This document shows, in pieces, positions 1-12,029 of a stretch of DNA of 64,000 bases. Made by a program: the position numbers and the translations under genes. Source of the DNA: Iris pallida (lineage: Eukaryota > Streptophyta > Magnoliopsida > Asparagales > Iridaceae). The stretch is taken from assembly GCA_029216955.1 (NCBI GenBank), contig JANAVB010004180.1, forward strand, positions 1 through 64,000, given 5' to 3'. The notes beneath the pieces were generated by a model that was not told the origin of the DNA, ran no database searches, and worked only from the letters and a program-made list of their open reading frames with translations. How positions within the stretch are numbered: the stretch's first letter is position 1; the number at the start of each line of letters is the position of its first letter.

Positions 1-1240
1 ATTATGCGTCCTAAGGATGAGGATATCAGAAAGGAGATACTGACCGAGGCTCATTTTGCGAAGTATTCTTTGCATCCGGGAACCACGAAAATGTACAAGG
101 ATCTGTGCACACATTTTGGTGGCACGGTATAAAGAAAGATGTGGCTCTATTTGTGTCACAATGTTTGGCTTGTCAGCGTGTGAAGGCCGAACACCAACGG
201 CCATGCAAGAACTACAAAATTTGGCTATCCCACAGTGGAAGTGGGATAATATCTGTATGGACTTTATAATCGGCTTGCCAAGAACTCAGATGGAGAATGA
301 TGCGATTTGGGTAATCGTGGATAGATTGAGCAAATCGGCTCATTTCATTCTAATAAAAGATATGTGGAGCGTAGAACGGTTGGCTCAGATCTACAAAAAT
401 GAAATTATTCGACATATAGGGTGCCAACTTCGATAGTGTCGGATAGAGACGGGCGATTCTTGTCGCAATTTTGATAAGTCTATATTCAATATTGGGCACA
501 AAGTTGAATTTTGGTACGTCATACCATCGCAGACTGATGGTCAGACAGAGAGAGTAAATCAGATTCTTGAAGATATGTTGAGATTGTGCGTGCTTGATTT
601 CGAAGACAAATTGGAACGCACATTCCATTGGCAGAATTTGCCTATAAAACAGTTATCAGGCAAGTATCCAAATGGCCCCATATGAAGCCTTGTATGGACG
701 AAAATATCGATCACCGATATGCTGGGATGAAGTCGGCGAACGGCAAGTGCTCGGACCAGAACTTGTGGAGCAGGCCGTCGAGGGGTCCGCTTGATTCGAG
801 AAAGGCTTAGAGTTGCTCAAAGTCGACAAAAGAGTTATGCAGACGTATCGACGACCTTTGGAATTCATGACGGAAGATCATGTCTTCTTGAAGGTCACAC
901 CCATGCGAGGTGTGATGCGGTTTGGGATGAAAGGAAAGCTGAGCCCGAGATTCGTTGGTCCCTTCGAGATTTTTTAGAAGGTAGCCTCAGTGTCTTATCG
1001 ACTTGCACTACCTCTGGCTCTGGCTGATGTACACGATGTCTTCCATGTACTCCAACTGCGGAAGTACGTGTATGATCCAAGCCATGTAGTGAACTTCGAT
1101 CAGTTGCAGCTGAGCACTGACCTCCTTCTCTGAAGAGCTTGTCCAAATTTTGGACAGGAAAGAGAAAGTTTTACAGAATCGGACAATATCCTTGGTCAAC
1201 GTGCTATGGAACATATTGTCGAGGAGAAAACATTTTACCA
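1..1240 (+). pseudogene. Element G: decayed Ty3/gypsy integrase and chromodomain remnant
   Basis: This is the 3' end of a chromovirus pol gene, spread over all three forward frames. An HHCC zinc-binding region lies at about 40-180, ending in a CLACQRVK motif. The three catalytic positions of the DDE core can be found: MDFIIGLP near 255-285, SDRDGRF near 435-460, and TDGQTERVNQ near 530-560. The C-terminal domain follows at 880-1110 (a GKLSPRF-like motif, then DVHDVFHV and LRKYVYDPSHV), and a chromodomain start (ILDRKEKVLQNRTISLV) at about 1150-1200. At least four frame breaks and several stops separate these pieces, so it is dead. The 5' part lies outside the window and no LTR for it is visible. 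It is the oldest layer, because element E starts about 260 bases downstream. Confidence 0.85.
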
Positions 1241-1503
1241 AAATTTATTAATCGTCCTCAAAGTTTGGTCAATCGTAAATCCTACTTCAACATTTAAAAA
1301 TTTAAGATCCATTTCAAATAAAATTTATATCCATCCAAAGATGTATAGCTATAATAATTCATAAATATTTTCAAAGACCTTCAAAATCAAATCAATTTTT
1401 TTTGATCTAGCTATCCTCTTGTGTATACCACCTTGTAATATCAAAATAAAATTCCACTATCCTTTGAAGACGGTAATATGCTACTACCCAACTTAGAATT
1501 AGC
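1241..1503. other. AT-rich gene-free stretch
   Basis: No reading frame, repeat or recognisable LTR end is visible between the integrase remnant and the start of element E. The last five bases (TTAGC, 1499-1503) should be the left target-site duplication of element E; the partner copy lies outside the window. Confidence 0.5.
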
Positions 1504-2295
1504 TGTCACGACCTGCACCCTAGAGTAAGGGCACGAGAAGTGGATACGTCCAGCCTACGCCGCAGTGTCGGCGGTAGAACACTGTCCTAGGTCAACATCT
1601 AACAATGTAATGCTAAACAGTTTATACTCCCCGAATGGGGGTGACATAGCAGAAAGTAAACTCAATCACAACTAAAGAAGAAGAAGTACGATATGATATA
1701 AAACTCAAAATGAAGTACAGAAGATCAGAAGAGCCTAAGTGTCTAAGATAACATCTCAGCATACATCCAGAAATACAAGTCTCAACTACTGAATATGAAA
1801 AAATATATACAATCCAGATCCCAAATGACAGTAATAGTAAAACCTAGACTAGGGAGCCTCAGTCTCTATAGCTAATGGATCCGACTGGAAATTCGGATCA
1901 CTGGTGTCATCTAGAGCTGCCCCGTAGTTGGTATCCACACAGCCTCCTCTCGTCCTCTGTAATATTTTCAACAGGTCCAGTCTGGACAGGAGCGAGCACA
2001 ATACATCTCAATAGATCATAGCAAGTTAAAAATATAATGATGCAGTAAAGTAAGATACAAGAACTGAAAGAAAGTACAGAATAAACAGAGAGAGAACTGT
2101 AATAGAAATATCTACTACAAGTAGAACTAACAGTGGCTAGTGAGTCAGAGTACAATATAAACATGTGAATGGCATAGGAGATTCTGGGAACTATACTATG
2201 GAGTGATTCTGGGAACTACACTACTTGGATATTATTCACATGTCTACTTCTACTCCCCCGTACCCCAATCAATACACAAGGATCCAGCCAGGTTA
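1504..2295 (-). repeat. Element E left LTR (3' LTR), outer part
   Basis: This is the U5-side end of the E LTR, matched by 61688-62484 in the other LTR. Shared landmarks are the TGTCACGACC terminus, the block CGGCGGTAGAACACTGTCC, the run ACTCCCCGAATGGGGGTGAC and the stretch ending CAAGGATCCAGCCAGGTTA. It is broken off at 2295 by insertion of element C. No gene is visible; the open frame at 1907-2164 has no recognisable motif. Confidence 0.85.
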
Positions 2296-4954
2296 TGTCA
2301 CGACCCACACCCGCTTTTCGGATACGAGACGTGTCCAAGCCAGCCTACACGCAGAGTCGACGGTAGAACGCTGTCAAGCCCGCAAGAAATAATTGCTCAA
2401 AATAAACATTATTGCTCATTCACATTTCTACATTTTATTCAACATTTATAATATTTCTAATTAAAGAAAATACAAGATTTTACAGTTAATGAAACTGATA
2501 CAATTGCTTTCTATTTCTAGGTTGACCTCAGCATACCCATGTCCTCCCAGTGCTAAGAATGATCGCGGCTAAACCTGAAAAATGTTGGTTTCCAGTCAGG
2601 AATGGAACAAGTACACAAACCGACGGCAATGAAAACATAATAGAATTAACAAGACATGAAAATAACATATGAGATATAAAAACTGGAAGATAACTGATGA
2701 CATAGCACGATAGAGAAGTAAACAAGGAAAAACTAATAAAAGACATCTATCTAGGTGGTTTGAAATATCATTTTCGACATGTGAATGGCTAGGGATAAAT
2801 ACGGCTCACTGTACGTGTCGTGTGCAACTGCTATCATTCACGATTAGACAATGGAATAGTTCTGGTAGTTCACATGTATACTAAGATATTTTCTCTCCGA
2901 CTACTCCGTGTGACGAGCGTGTCAACAAGCAGCAAGATATACGTATAGACATGAAATGAAAAGACTACTATGAATCGAAAGCAATCAGAAAGTGCACTTG
3001 CCTGAGGTCCTTAGCTGGTAAAACAAACCATTGGGGTCCAACATAGTCCAGTTAGCTAAGGTCGATACGAAGAAATTCGAATGCAAGAAACGAAGAGTTA
3101 CAATTAGTCGCAATTAAGAGTTAATCTAATTTAAGGAGATTTGATTTATGAGAAATTATTCCTCTAGTCGAAGTACCTTAGATTATTATTTAGAAAATAC
3201 CTATATATCCCACCAGTTTATATATAACCATTGGAGAAGGTATACTCATAGGCAACAACTATGTAAAGCACATTCAAAATCATAATAGATATTCTTAGAA
3301 TTTTTTGCTATATAAATACTAAGCCCAATCACTATATAAAGTTTACTTGAAAAACTATTTTTTCAACTCTAATATAATTTCGTTTATAGATGAAATATCT
3401 AACCAGATATCAACATATTACTCTTAAAGGCCCCCAAAATGTATACCTATATATATTGTTCAAAATAATATAAACCCGAAATAATTTATAAGTATAGAAG
3501 TCAATTTAGATATATTGGAGCCCATATGTTTAGGCCCAAAATAATATTATACTTATAACAGACCTTAAATAACCCCCTTTTAAGAGAAAATTTATTTTAT
3601 AAATTTATTGAATAAAATCCTAAATAATAACTTTTGAAAATACTCGATACAATATTCTAGCCAATTACCCATTTTCTAAACAAATATTCATTTATTAAAA
3701 CCTACTACTATTATTCGCCAAATAGATATGTATGTATAGTTGTAGAAATTATTAAATAACAATACAATATGCCCAACATACTAATCTCACAAAACCCAAT
3801 TTAATCAAAAGCCCAATGTAACGCCCATCATATAAAATTTAATCTTTTGAAAATAGATTATATAAAACATATTTAGAAAATGCGTATTTAAAATATAAGC
3901 CCAAAATATAAGCTTTGATATTAATTTGTATCCCAAATCAAGGATTTTCCTACTAGGTTTAAAGCCCAACATAATAGCCTTAAGAAAACCTTAAAACTCA
4001 TTAGCTCCATACTAAACCCAACAATTTAAAGATATAAAATACTGCTGCTACTCTTCTTTCAATTTTTCCAGGGAACATATAACTCCTGTAGTTTGAAAAT
4101 CTATTATTATTATCCACTGTATAACGGCCCAAAATATTTAAAATCTAATTACTAACAACAGCCCAACACAAAAATATGTAAGTCCATTAACTAATCCATT
4201 TGATGGTTTAAGCCCAATTCTTCTAATGGGTTCTTCAGCCCACAAAATAATAAGATTGCTTAACCACAAAACAAAGAACAAGAGTCAACAACTAAAAGGT
4301 GAGAGAATTATACCAAGAGAGAGAGAGAGAGGACTTACAAAGCAGAGGGATTGAGCTCACAAAAGGGGTTTTCCTGAGCTCGTCGGGCAGCGTTCGCCAA
4401 GCTCGTGGCTGTGGGCTCGCCGAGACTCGACACAGAATCCCGCGTCGGCTGCAGATCGGGAACGGGTTGAAGGGCGCGTACCGTGGCGGTGGCTCTCCGA
4501 CGGGTCGCTTGCCGCAGTTTGGATGGCGTGCGGCGGCGCGGCTCTTGGGAAGACGCACAGTCGCCGATAACGGCTCCCGGCGAGGAGCCGATATTCCAGG
4601 CAAGTGCGGTGCGATGGCTCGTGGGGTTTGCACGAAGGAGCGGTCGCGTGATGGTGCGAGTTCTCCACATGGGCGACCTTGGCGTGTGGAGATGATGATG
4701 TTTGGTGGCTCAGAAAGCTGTAGTGGTCGTGCTTGAGGTTGAGGGGGATGGAGCTGATGGGACTGAGTATGAGGTTGCCCTACAATTTGCCCATGAGGAG
4801 GCGGTTGAGATTATTGGTATGGTGGTGGCATGCTAGCCTTCTGGGGATGCATTTGCATCGGGGGCGGCTGAGGAGCTCCAGTGATAGGTTGTGGATAAGA
4901 ATGGTGACCAGATACTGCATGGGAGGGCGGATGTGATGTCTGTGTCGGAGGAAT
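2296..4954 (-). repeat. Element C left LTR (3' LTR), first part
   Basis: This sequence is repeated with few differences at 40915-43605 in the right LTR. The first ~750 bases are related to the 3' end of the B LTR in reverse orientation. From 3030 to 4290 it is AT-rich and gene-free. From 4300 to 4950 it is GC-rich and includes the lower part of the Pro/Gln-rich frame described for the right LTR. It is interrupted at 4954 by element B, whose GGAAT target duplication is 4950-4954. Confidence 0.85.
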
Positions 4955-7900
4955 TGTAGCTACCCTTCCCGAAAATCTTGAATTTTTTATTATTATTACT
5001 TATTTGATTTAAATTGTGTTTTTAGAATTTTAGAATTTATTTATTTAGTTATTTTTAGAGTAGATGATTTTAACCATGGTCGAGAGTTGGAGTACAAGGT
5101 GACTAGGAATCATGGCACGGATAGCCCAGTGGCGTGCTTTGACTAGTGTTTAGTCATGGTAGGGGAAGGCCGAGCCATAGTGATGTTCTAACTAGGAAAA
5201 CCAGGCTAAGTTGTGACATTACCCTATAAACGATTTATTTATTAATTTATTGATATTAGGATTTGTAGGGGACCCGACTGTGTCAAATTGGAAACGTACC
5301 AGCTCAAGCCCGTGTAGAGATGTTACGTGTGCAGAGACGTCCATTTATGTGTATATTTATTGTACATGTATATATTTCGTATTTCATGCTAATAGGCTAA
5401 GTGAATATTTTCTGAATAACTATATGTGTTATATGACATTATATTATTATTTTTATATTATTTTCTCAAACCAATATTTTATATTCTTATGGATTTTGGG
5501 CTATATATATATATATTTGTGTATATAACCTATAGGCACAATCTTATTTATAAGGGTTAGTAAATAAGTTTATACAAGACACATATATACGTAATTGGTA
5601 ATTTGTCACTGAAATTATATGGACCACTAGGTAATTTTATAAATAATTTTATTCAATATAGTTGTTATTTTATGCTAAACTAATATTTTAGAAATACCAT
5701 AGCAGTCCTAAATATTGAGATTTTTGAAGATAATAAATAATTATATGTGTGTGTATACATATATACATATATTAAATAATTATATATGTGCGTATGTAAT
5801 ATATAATATATATATATATATATTATATATATATATTATAATATATATTATATATATATATATATACACATATATACGGGTAAGCATAAATAAATAAATA
5901 TAGTATATGTATACGTATTTGGGAATATATATATATATTATATATATATAATATATATATATATGTATTTATATATATATATATATATATATATGTATAG
6001 GTATTAGACTATTAAATAAAATGGGAGTAAAAGAATAAGCCCAGCCAGGCCGAGACTGGGCCCCCTGAACCCGGGCCCAACTGCCGAGCCCAGCCCTCTC
6101 GGGCTACACCCAAACAACCCCATAGCAAATTCCTCCACAGTGCATTAAGCACAGCAGCCCGTACAGTAAATTCCCACACCCGACCTCCTCGAGAACCCAT
6201 ACCGAATATATACATAGCGATAGAGAGATCGAAGAAAACACGAACGCGAAACCTAAACCCCTGACGCCGCCACCCCTCTCCATTGGCTGGCGACCCTCCT
6301 TGGCCTCGCGCACCGTCACAGGCGGCCGTCGCCGGCCGAAAAAGCCGCACGTGCGCGGAGCAAACAGTGGAGTAGCGGCATCAGTTGCACACTCGCCCAA
6401 GTTCGTAAACCAATATATCTGCCACCGCTCGATCGTCCTTCATGGCGTTTCCTCAGGTATGAAGTAGATATATACGTCTCCAACTCCTGCCTTTTAGTTT
6501 CTTGTTAGATAGAAGGGATCGATAGAAAAACAGGGCCAAAGTTTCCGAAAAACCTATTCTAAACAGGACCTACAGGATAGCCCCGGCCCTATATTGGAAG
6601 GCCGATTCGGTCGAACCAGTGAGCGATTCAAAAAGACTAATTGAACAGAGCTCTAGAGGACCTAATCGAGATGTAAACCCCACCTTTTGTTTAATTTTTG
6701 GCTATTTGTACAACAAAAAAATCCAGTTTGAAAACCAAGAAAAACCTGTTTTCAAAAATATAGAAAACTTGAAAATCGCTCGATACGACGTGTGTCCCGC
6801 CAATCCGGGCGACGTGGTCGTGAATCGAAAGCATCAAAAGCTGCGTAACGGCTTCGTGGTCGTACGGGCTTTGACGTAATTCAAATTGGTCGCGTGTGCG
6901 AGACGAATTTGATGCGTATCCGTCAAAATTCACCGTATCGTGCACTTTACAAATTTTCCAATTACTTTGTGCACGCTCGTCAGATCGAGACAAAACTTAC
7001 GCCAACAGGATCGTATCATTTTTTTGGTCCTGCATGCCAAGTTTGGTCCGATTCTGAGACTGTTGATAAAATCACCGTTTTGCGGGCCCCGCGGTTCCAC
7101 TCAACGGGTAATTTTGTGCACGGCCCACCGGAATCCAACTCTGGACATACGGTTGGGTTCGTATCGGAAAACTGGATCCGTTGATATATAGTTTGACGAC
7201 TTTAGAGACCGTTAACTCTGGCTCGCTTTTTGGTACAAAACAGATCCAACGGCGGATATCGTTTTTGCCCGAAATTACCGTTTTACCCCTGTGTTCAGAA
7301 TTAGACTTAAGGACAGGCAATTCTAGCTAATTTGACTATTCTGAGAACGTTGGTACTATTTATTTCAACATCCGGAGACTTCTACATGTGTTGACTGATT
7401 GTAGCTCATTGAGTGGTATGGTATTATTGGTTTCTCCAGCTAAGGACCTCAGGCAAGTGCACTTTCTGATTGCTTTACGATTCATAGTAGTCTTTTTATT
7501 TCATGTCTATAGATATATCTTGGTGCTTGTTGACACGCTCGTCACACGGAGTAGTCGGAAGAGGAAATACTAAGTAAATACGTGAACAAACCCAATTATA
7601 TTACTGAACGATAGCTAAGTCATACACACTCACGTATGAGTTAGACGTACCATTATTGAACGATAGCCATCGTATGATGTCGTATTAGCCCAGCCGTTCA
7701 CGTATTAAAAGGTATTTCAAACCACCTAGATAGATGTCTTTTATTAGTTTTTCCTTCTTTACTTCTCTACCGTGCTATGTCATCAGTTTTCTTACTAGCT
7801 TTCATATTCCATATGCTATTTTCATGTCTTGTTAATTCCATTATATTTTGCATTATCATCGGTTTGTGTACTTGTTCCATTCCTGACTGGAAACCAATAT

Positions 7901-8188
7901 TTTTTAGGTTTAGCCGCGATCATTCTTAGCACTGGGATGATTTGGGTATGCTGAGGCCAACCTAGAAATAGAAAGCAATTGTATCATTTTCTTTAATTAT
8001 AAAACTTTGTATTTCCTTTAAATATAAACGTTGTAAATGTTGTAATAAATTAAAAATGTGAATGAGCAGCAAATGTTTATTTTTGAGCATTTATTTTCTT
8101 GCGGGCTTGACACGTTCTACCGTCGACTCAGTGGCGTAGGCTGGCTTGGACATGTCTCGTATCCGAAAAGCGGGTGCGGGTCGTGACA
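4955..8188 (+). repeat. Element B left LTR (5' LTR)
   Basis: The 3.2 kb LTR is matched by 33988-37177. From the start it holds an AT-rich section, a long TA-rich microsatellite (about 5745-6000), a GC-rich stretch at 6040-6400 that may sit just after the transcription start, and then a 3' part from about 7416 that is shared with the C LTR. The left copy has about 99 extra bases at 7010-7108 that the right copy lacks. No credible gene is present; long frames here read through simple repeats. Confidence 0.88.
5745..6000. repeat. TA-rich microsatellite in B left LTR
   Basis: Runs of TA and TATG-type repeats are broken by short unique bases. The equivalent region of the right LTR (about 34780-35095) differs in length and pattern, as expected for a slipping repeat. 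Confidence 0.9.
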
Positions 8189-10051
8189 AGTTTTTGTGGT
8201 GGCCCATGCATGTCCGTTTTCGCAAGATATTGCGAACTCGTGATGGTACGTTAGTCGTACTATTGCGAGCCTGCGACTAGAAAATGCTCATTCACAAGAT
8301 AGGATTAAAATGATTTAAGAGAACAACTAGGATAAGGGTCCCTTATTAAATTGACTAATCGGGTAGTTAAGTTTGTTAGATAGGCCATACAATTTAGAAG
8401 TATTAAATTCAGATAGCTTGCTAGATCCCTATAGACACACTCTTACTTTTGATATGACGATATGATCCCGTGTGGACATACTATTCACTTGGTAAGTTAG
8501 GCTTACCTATAATTAAGGCTTTGATCTTGATAACCTGTTTAGTTTTCTTTTACTCTATTTAGATATAAATTTCATATCATGATTTAGAAGTGTCTATTTT
8601 AAATTCTCTTTTTCTGTAAGAATTTAGTTTATAATTTCTGATTCTACAATTCGGGTGCGAATCTCGAGGTAGATTGCTTTGAGATTTTCCCTCAACCATA
8701 GAAATGCATATGAGATAAATATTATAATGTTTGTATCTCTTTTGTCTTTAGTTATTTCCTCCATATTAACTCTTTTATTTTAAGTGTTGTGACTGATAGG
8801 ACAGTTACCTATGCTTTTATTTTAATCAACCTGTTTGAATCTCTAGAGGCTCATGAGGCTCATGAATTCTTACGGTTAAAAGAATATTAGTTAACCATAA
8901 AGTTTAGACAGCAGCGCACTGTCGTCAATTATTTGAGAGTGGAGAATGTGGGTTTACTGCAGCTAGCAGCGCACTGACGAGGTACAGCCCATAGAAGTGA
9001 AATTATTTCTAGGAATCGTAGGTTGTGGAGCATTGCTAAAACTATGTCCTCGTTGACCTCTTTAGATCTTAGATACCCTTGTGTCAATATAGAGTAGAGT
9101 ACCTGATAGCTTATCATATCTGAATCACGGAAACAAGGATTTACCTAGAATATAGAATTTAGAGTTCCATAACTTATTAGTCGACCAAGGCCTTATTGAT
9201 AGGAAGATAGTAGGAAGACTGTATGAGCAATAACACCACGTAAGGTTTTGATTCTCTTAGAACTCGAACTACTTGTGCCTCCTTTCAAAAATCTCGCATA
9301 TTTATAATTTGACTCTCTTGACCAATGCTGCTATTACAGCCTAGTTTTTGCAAGCTTACTCTTTTATCGAGCTTGATTCAAGACATATGTTTATTGGGGA
9401 CGCCCGCTAATATATTGTCTAATCAGAATCATTGTATTACGGTCTGATCAACCATGATGCATTTGGTTCACTTTTTATTTAATTATCCTACGAGGATTGA
9501 GATATAGATATCTCTAGGGTCTCATCCGCGACTGCTTTGACCATTCCTCTTGAATTAAACATTCGCCCTTGAATCATGTAATTGTGTTCAGTAACATCCC
9601 TCTTGAACTCCTTAGTGTTTTCGTCTTCACTGATTAGAAAGACGAAAGCTCGCAATTGATGGATCGATATAGAGTATCCCCATGGCTATGATAGTGGTAT
9701 ACGCAAGTGTAGCTACCATCGGCCAGCCCAGTGACAGGAACCTTGCCACCATATCCTAGCCTCTAAGGTGGGTAGACTGTAAGCCTTCTAAAATTTTAGG
9801 AGATACAGGACTACCGAGTGATTAGAATAATTTCTATTAGGACGATTATTAGTGCCCTTGGACTCCCACTTTTTATTTAGATCCCTTTGTGTCCCCGGCC
9901 GTGTTATTAATATTCGGAGCACGAGACCAGTTGTTACCTTCCAACAAAATTCATATGCAAAATCTAGACGAGTCCACCCTCATAGAGATATATTATGTCC
10001 CACTCAAACCCGTCCCCTTGTACTCTATTTTTGTGCTACGACTTTCAGGTT
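8189..10051 (+). other. Element B internal region, first part (non-coding)
   Basis: This gene-free sequence follows the 5' LTR. It opens with the block TGGTGGCCCATGCATGTC at 8197-8214, which is shared with A, C, D and E. Homology to the C internal region in reverse (40914 back to about 39377) is clear, for example the stretch GTCTAATCAGAATCATTGTA near 9417 against its complement near 39480. Short frames (8929-9117, 9852-10106) show no known domain. AGAAG at 10052-10056 is the copia target duplication. Confidence 0.75.
8197..8214 (+). promoter_or_regulatory. Candidate primer-binding or leader block of element B
   Basis: The block starts nine bases after the LTR end. Near-identical blocks sit at the same place in A (27690-27707), C (40890-40907), D (52498-52514) and E (61661-61678) on their own strands. 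It is not the Met-tRNA complement TGGTATCAGAGC. A priming role is inferred from position only. Confidence 0.5.
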
Positions 10052-10398
10052 AGAAGTGTTGACACAAAGTCACAGTAACCAAATATTGATAACATTGACT
10101 AAATAATACTTGTGATAATTCAATACGACACACGATGACTACATCCAGTTCAAGCCAGACGACAGCTCATTTTTGCAGATGCGAGTCATTTTTGAGTCTA
10201 TACTTTTATATTTATTGAGTCTAGAATAATTGTAAGCTGAGTTATGCTGGGCTCTTGAGACTCAACCCATAACCTATCCAAATACTTAAAGCTCCACATC
10301 CAAAATCAGCCCACTGGACCCTTAGACCCATTCTGTGCTCTGGAGACAGAGTTCGGGCCGAACTCTGCATCCACACAGAGTTCGGGCCGAACTCTGTC

Positions 10399-10428
10399 CC
10401 CTAAAAATTAGCACCCTAATTTTTAGGG
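10399..10428. repeat. Perfect 13-bp inverted repeat in copia LTR
   Basis: The left arm CCCTAAAAATTAG and the right arm CTAATTTTTAGGG are separated by four bases (CACC). The right LTR has lost the four-base spacer, leaving an uninterrupted 26-bp palindrome at 32396-32421. Confidence 0.95.
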
Positions 10429-10509
10429 CTTGCTGGTTGCTAGTTGTCCAACGGCAAATATTTAAAAATTCCTACCAGAATTCTGACCGAATTCTGCCTG
10501 ATAAAAACC

Positions 10510-10517
10510 TATAAATA
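10510..10517 (+). promoter_or_regulatory. Copia LTR TATA box
   Basis: TATAAATA lies in the context CCTATAAATAGGCC, as expected for a plant core promoter. It is conserved at 32503-32510 in the other LTR. Transcription would start some 30 bases downstream in the CT-rich leader (TCTCATTTTCATTC). Confidence 0.7.
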
Positions 10518-10991
10518 GGCCAAGAATTCTCTCATTTTCATTCATCCAATCTTCTCTTCTCTTCTCTCTTTAGCTCAATATAAGCCATACCCTTCCATCC
10601 ACTAGCCACAAGTTTCCTAAGTCTCGAGTGCTCAGCATCTCTCAGTTAGGAGTCTTGTGCAAGAGTTCAAGAAGTAGCTTGGAAAATTCTAAGCATCGCC
10701 ACTACGATTCATTGTAAGAAGTTGACGTGCTCTTCTGAAGTAAAGGCACGAAAGTAACTACTATTTCACAAATAGTAGATTTAATCCTGAACTAGAGTTC
10801 TCAGGCCTGGACTAGTCCTCCACGAGGGAAACCAGGTTAAAATCGGCTGTGTTTGCGTATGCTCTCTTCTCCTTATTTATTTTCGCATTTACTCTGATTA
10901 TTTTTAGATTATGAAAGAGTTGAATTTTTAATTGGCTATTATTGCTATAAACTCTATTCACCCCCTCTAGAGTTGCCATCTGTTCTTTAAT

Positions 10992-11003
10992 TGGTATCAG
11001 AGC
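10992..11003 (+). promoter_or_regulatory. Copia primer-binding site (initiator Met-tRNA)
   Basis: TGGTATCAGAGC lies two bases after the LTR end and is the standard complement of the plant initiator methionine tRNA 3' end. Confidence 0.95.
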
Positions 11004-11042
11004 TCTGTCTCTTTACAAGGACTTACATCCTAGAGCTGATCC

Positions 11043-11996
11043 ATGGAAACCACATAATCCTTGATTTCCAATCACGATAAAGGAACAGTCCACTCATAGG
11101 CCTCCCCTATTTGATGGAATTAACTACATGTATTGGAAAACAAGGATGAGTTTTTATCTCAAGTCGCTAGACTTTGACCTGTGGACTATCGTCACTGACG
11201 GTTACAAAAAGCCCGCCAGAATAGTTGTCAATGGCGATCTCGTTGAGAAATCACATGACAAATATTCTGACGAGGAGAAGAAACAGGCAAGTCTAGACGC
11301 GAGAGCTATTAATGCTTTATTCTGTGCTATAGACAGGAATGAGTTCAACAGGGTATCTACATGCACCACATCTCACGAAGTATGGAAACTTCTAGAAGTG
11401 ACGCATGAAGGAACCACCCAAGTCAAGGAATCAAAGATAAGCCGTCTCACTCAAGAATACGAGGCTTTAAAGATGAAGCCAAACGAGACGATCACGCAAA
11501 TGTTCACAAGATTCCTCGATATCATCAACCCCTATCTTCACTTGGGAAGCAATATTCAAATTACGAGAAGATTCGCAAGCTACGTAGGGGGCTACCAAAA
11601 ATTTGGAACCCTAAGGTGACAGCCATCATAGAAGGAAATGATCTCACAACCATGTCTATGGAGACCTTGATGGAAAAGCTAATGACTCATGAGCTTGACC
11701 TCAAGGACTTCGAAGAGCCGGCCCCTAAGGCTAAGGAGATCGCACTCAAAGCTCACCGACAGAGGGCTGAACCCGAAGAGACGGATGACGACAACTCAGA
11801 AGATGATGATCAAGCTCTCATGGTCCGCAACTTCAAGAGATTCCTTCGCTTCAATCAAAGAAAGAAGGAACCACAGGAAGATGAAGAAGAAGAGACAACC
11901 TGCTACGGTTGCAAGAAGTCTGGACACGTCCGAAAAGACTGTCCATTCTTGAAGAAGAGCAACCCCTATGAGAAGCCATATAAGAAGGCCTCCTAA
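11043..11996 (+). pseudogene. gag: Copia gag, N-terminal and zinc-knuckle part
   Basis: The capsid-type protein packages element RNA in cytoplasmic particles. A conserved start (PLFDGINYMYWKTRM) is read at about 11101-11145, followed by a gag (UBN2-type) core with WKLLEVTHEGT near 11385. One frameshift near 11540 moves the frame; the second frame runs on to an acidic region and the zinc knuckle CYGCKKSGHVRKDC at about 11902-11943. A stop follows at 11994-11996. An ATG at 11043 ends in a stop within five codons, so the original start cannot be fixed. The protein is not translatable as it stands. Confidence 0.88.
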
Positions 11997-12029
11997 AGAA
12001 ATATGCCAACACAAGTATTTGGCATAAAA

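Larger units (their letters stand above)
10057..10989 (+). repeat. Copia 5' LTR
   Basis: It starts TGTTGACACAAAG and ends TTCTTTA, where the right LTR has TTCTTCA, so the terminal CA has become TA here. It contains two copies of a 21-bp near-palindrome built on GTTCGGGCCGAAC (10347-10367 and 10376-10396). A hairpin with 13-bp perfect arms follows (10399-10411 with 10416-10428), and then a TATA box at 10510. Confidence 0.92.
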
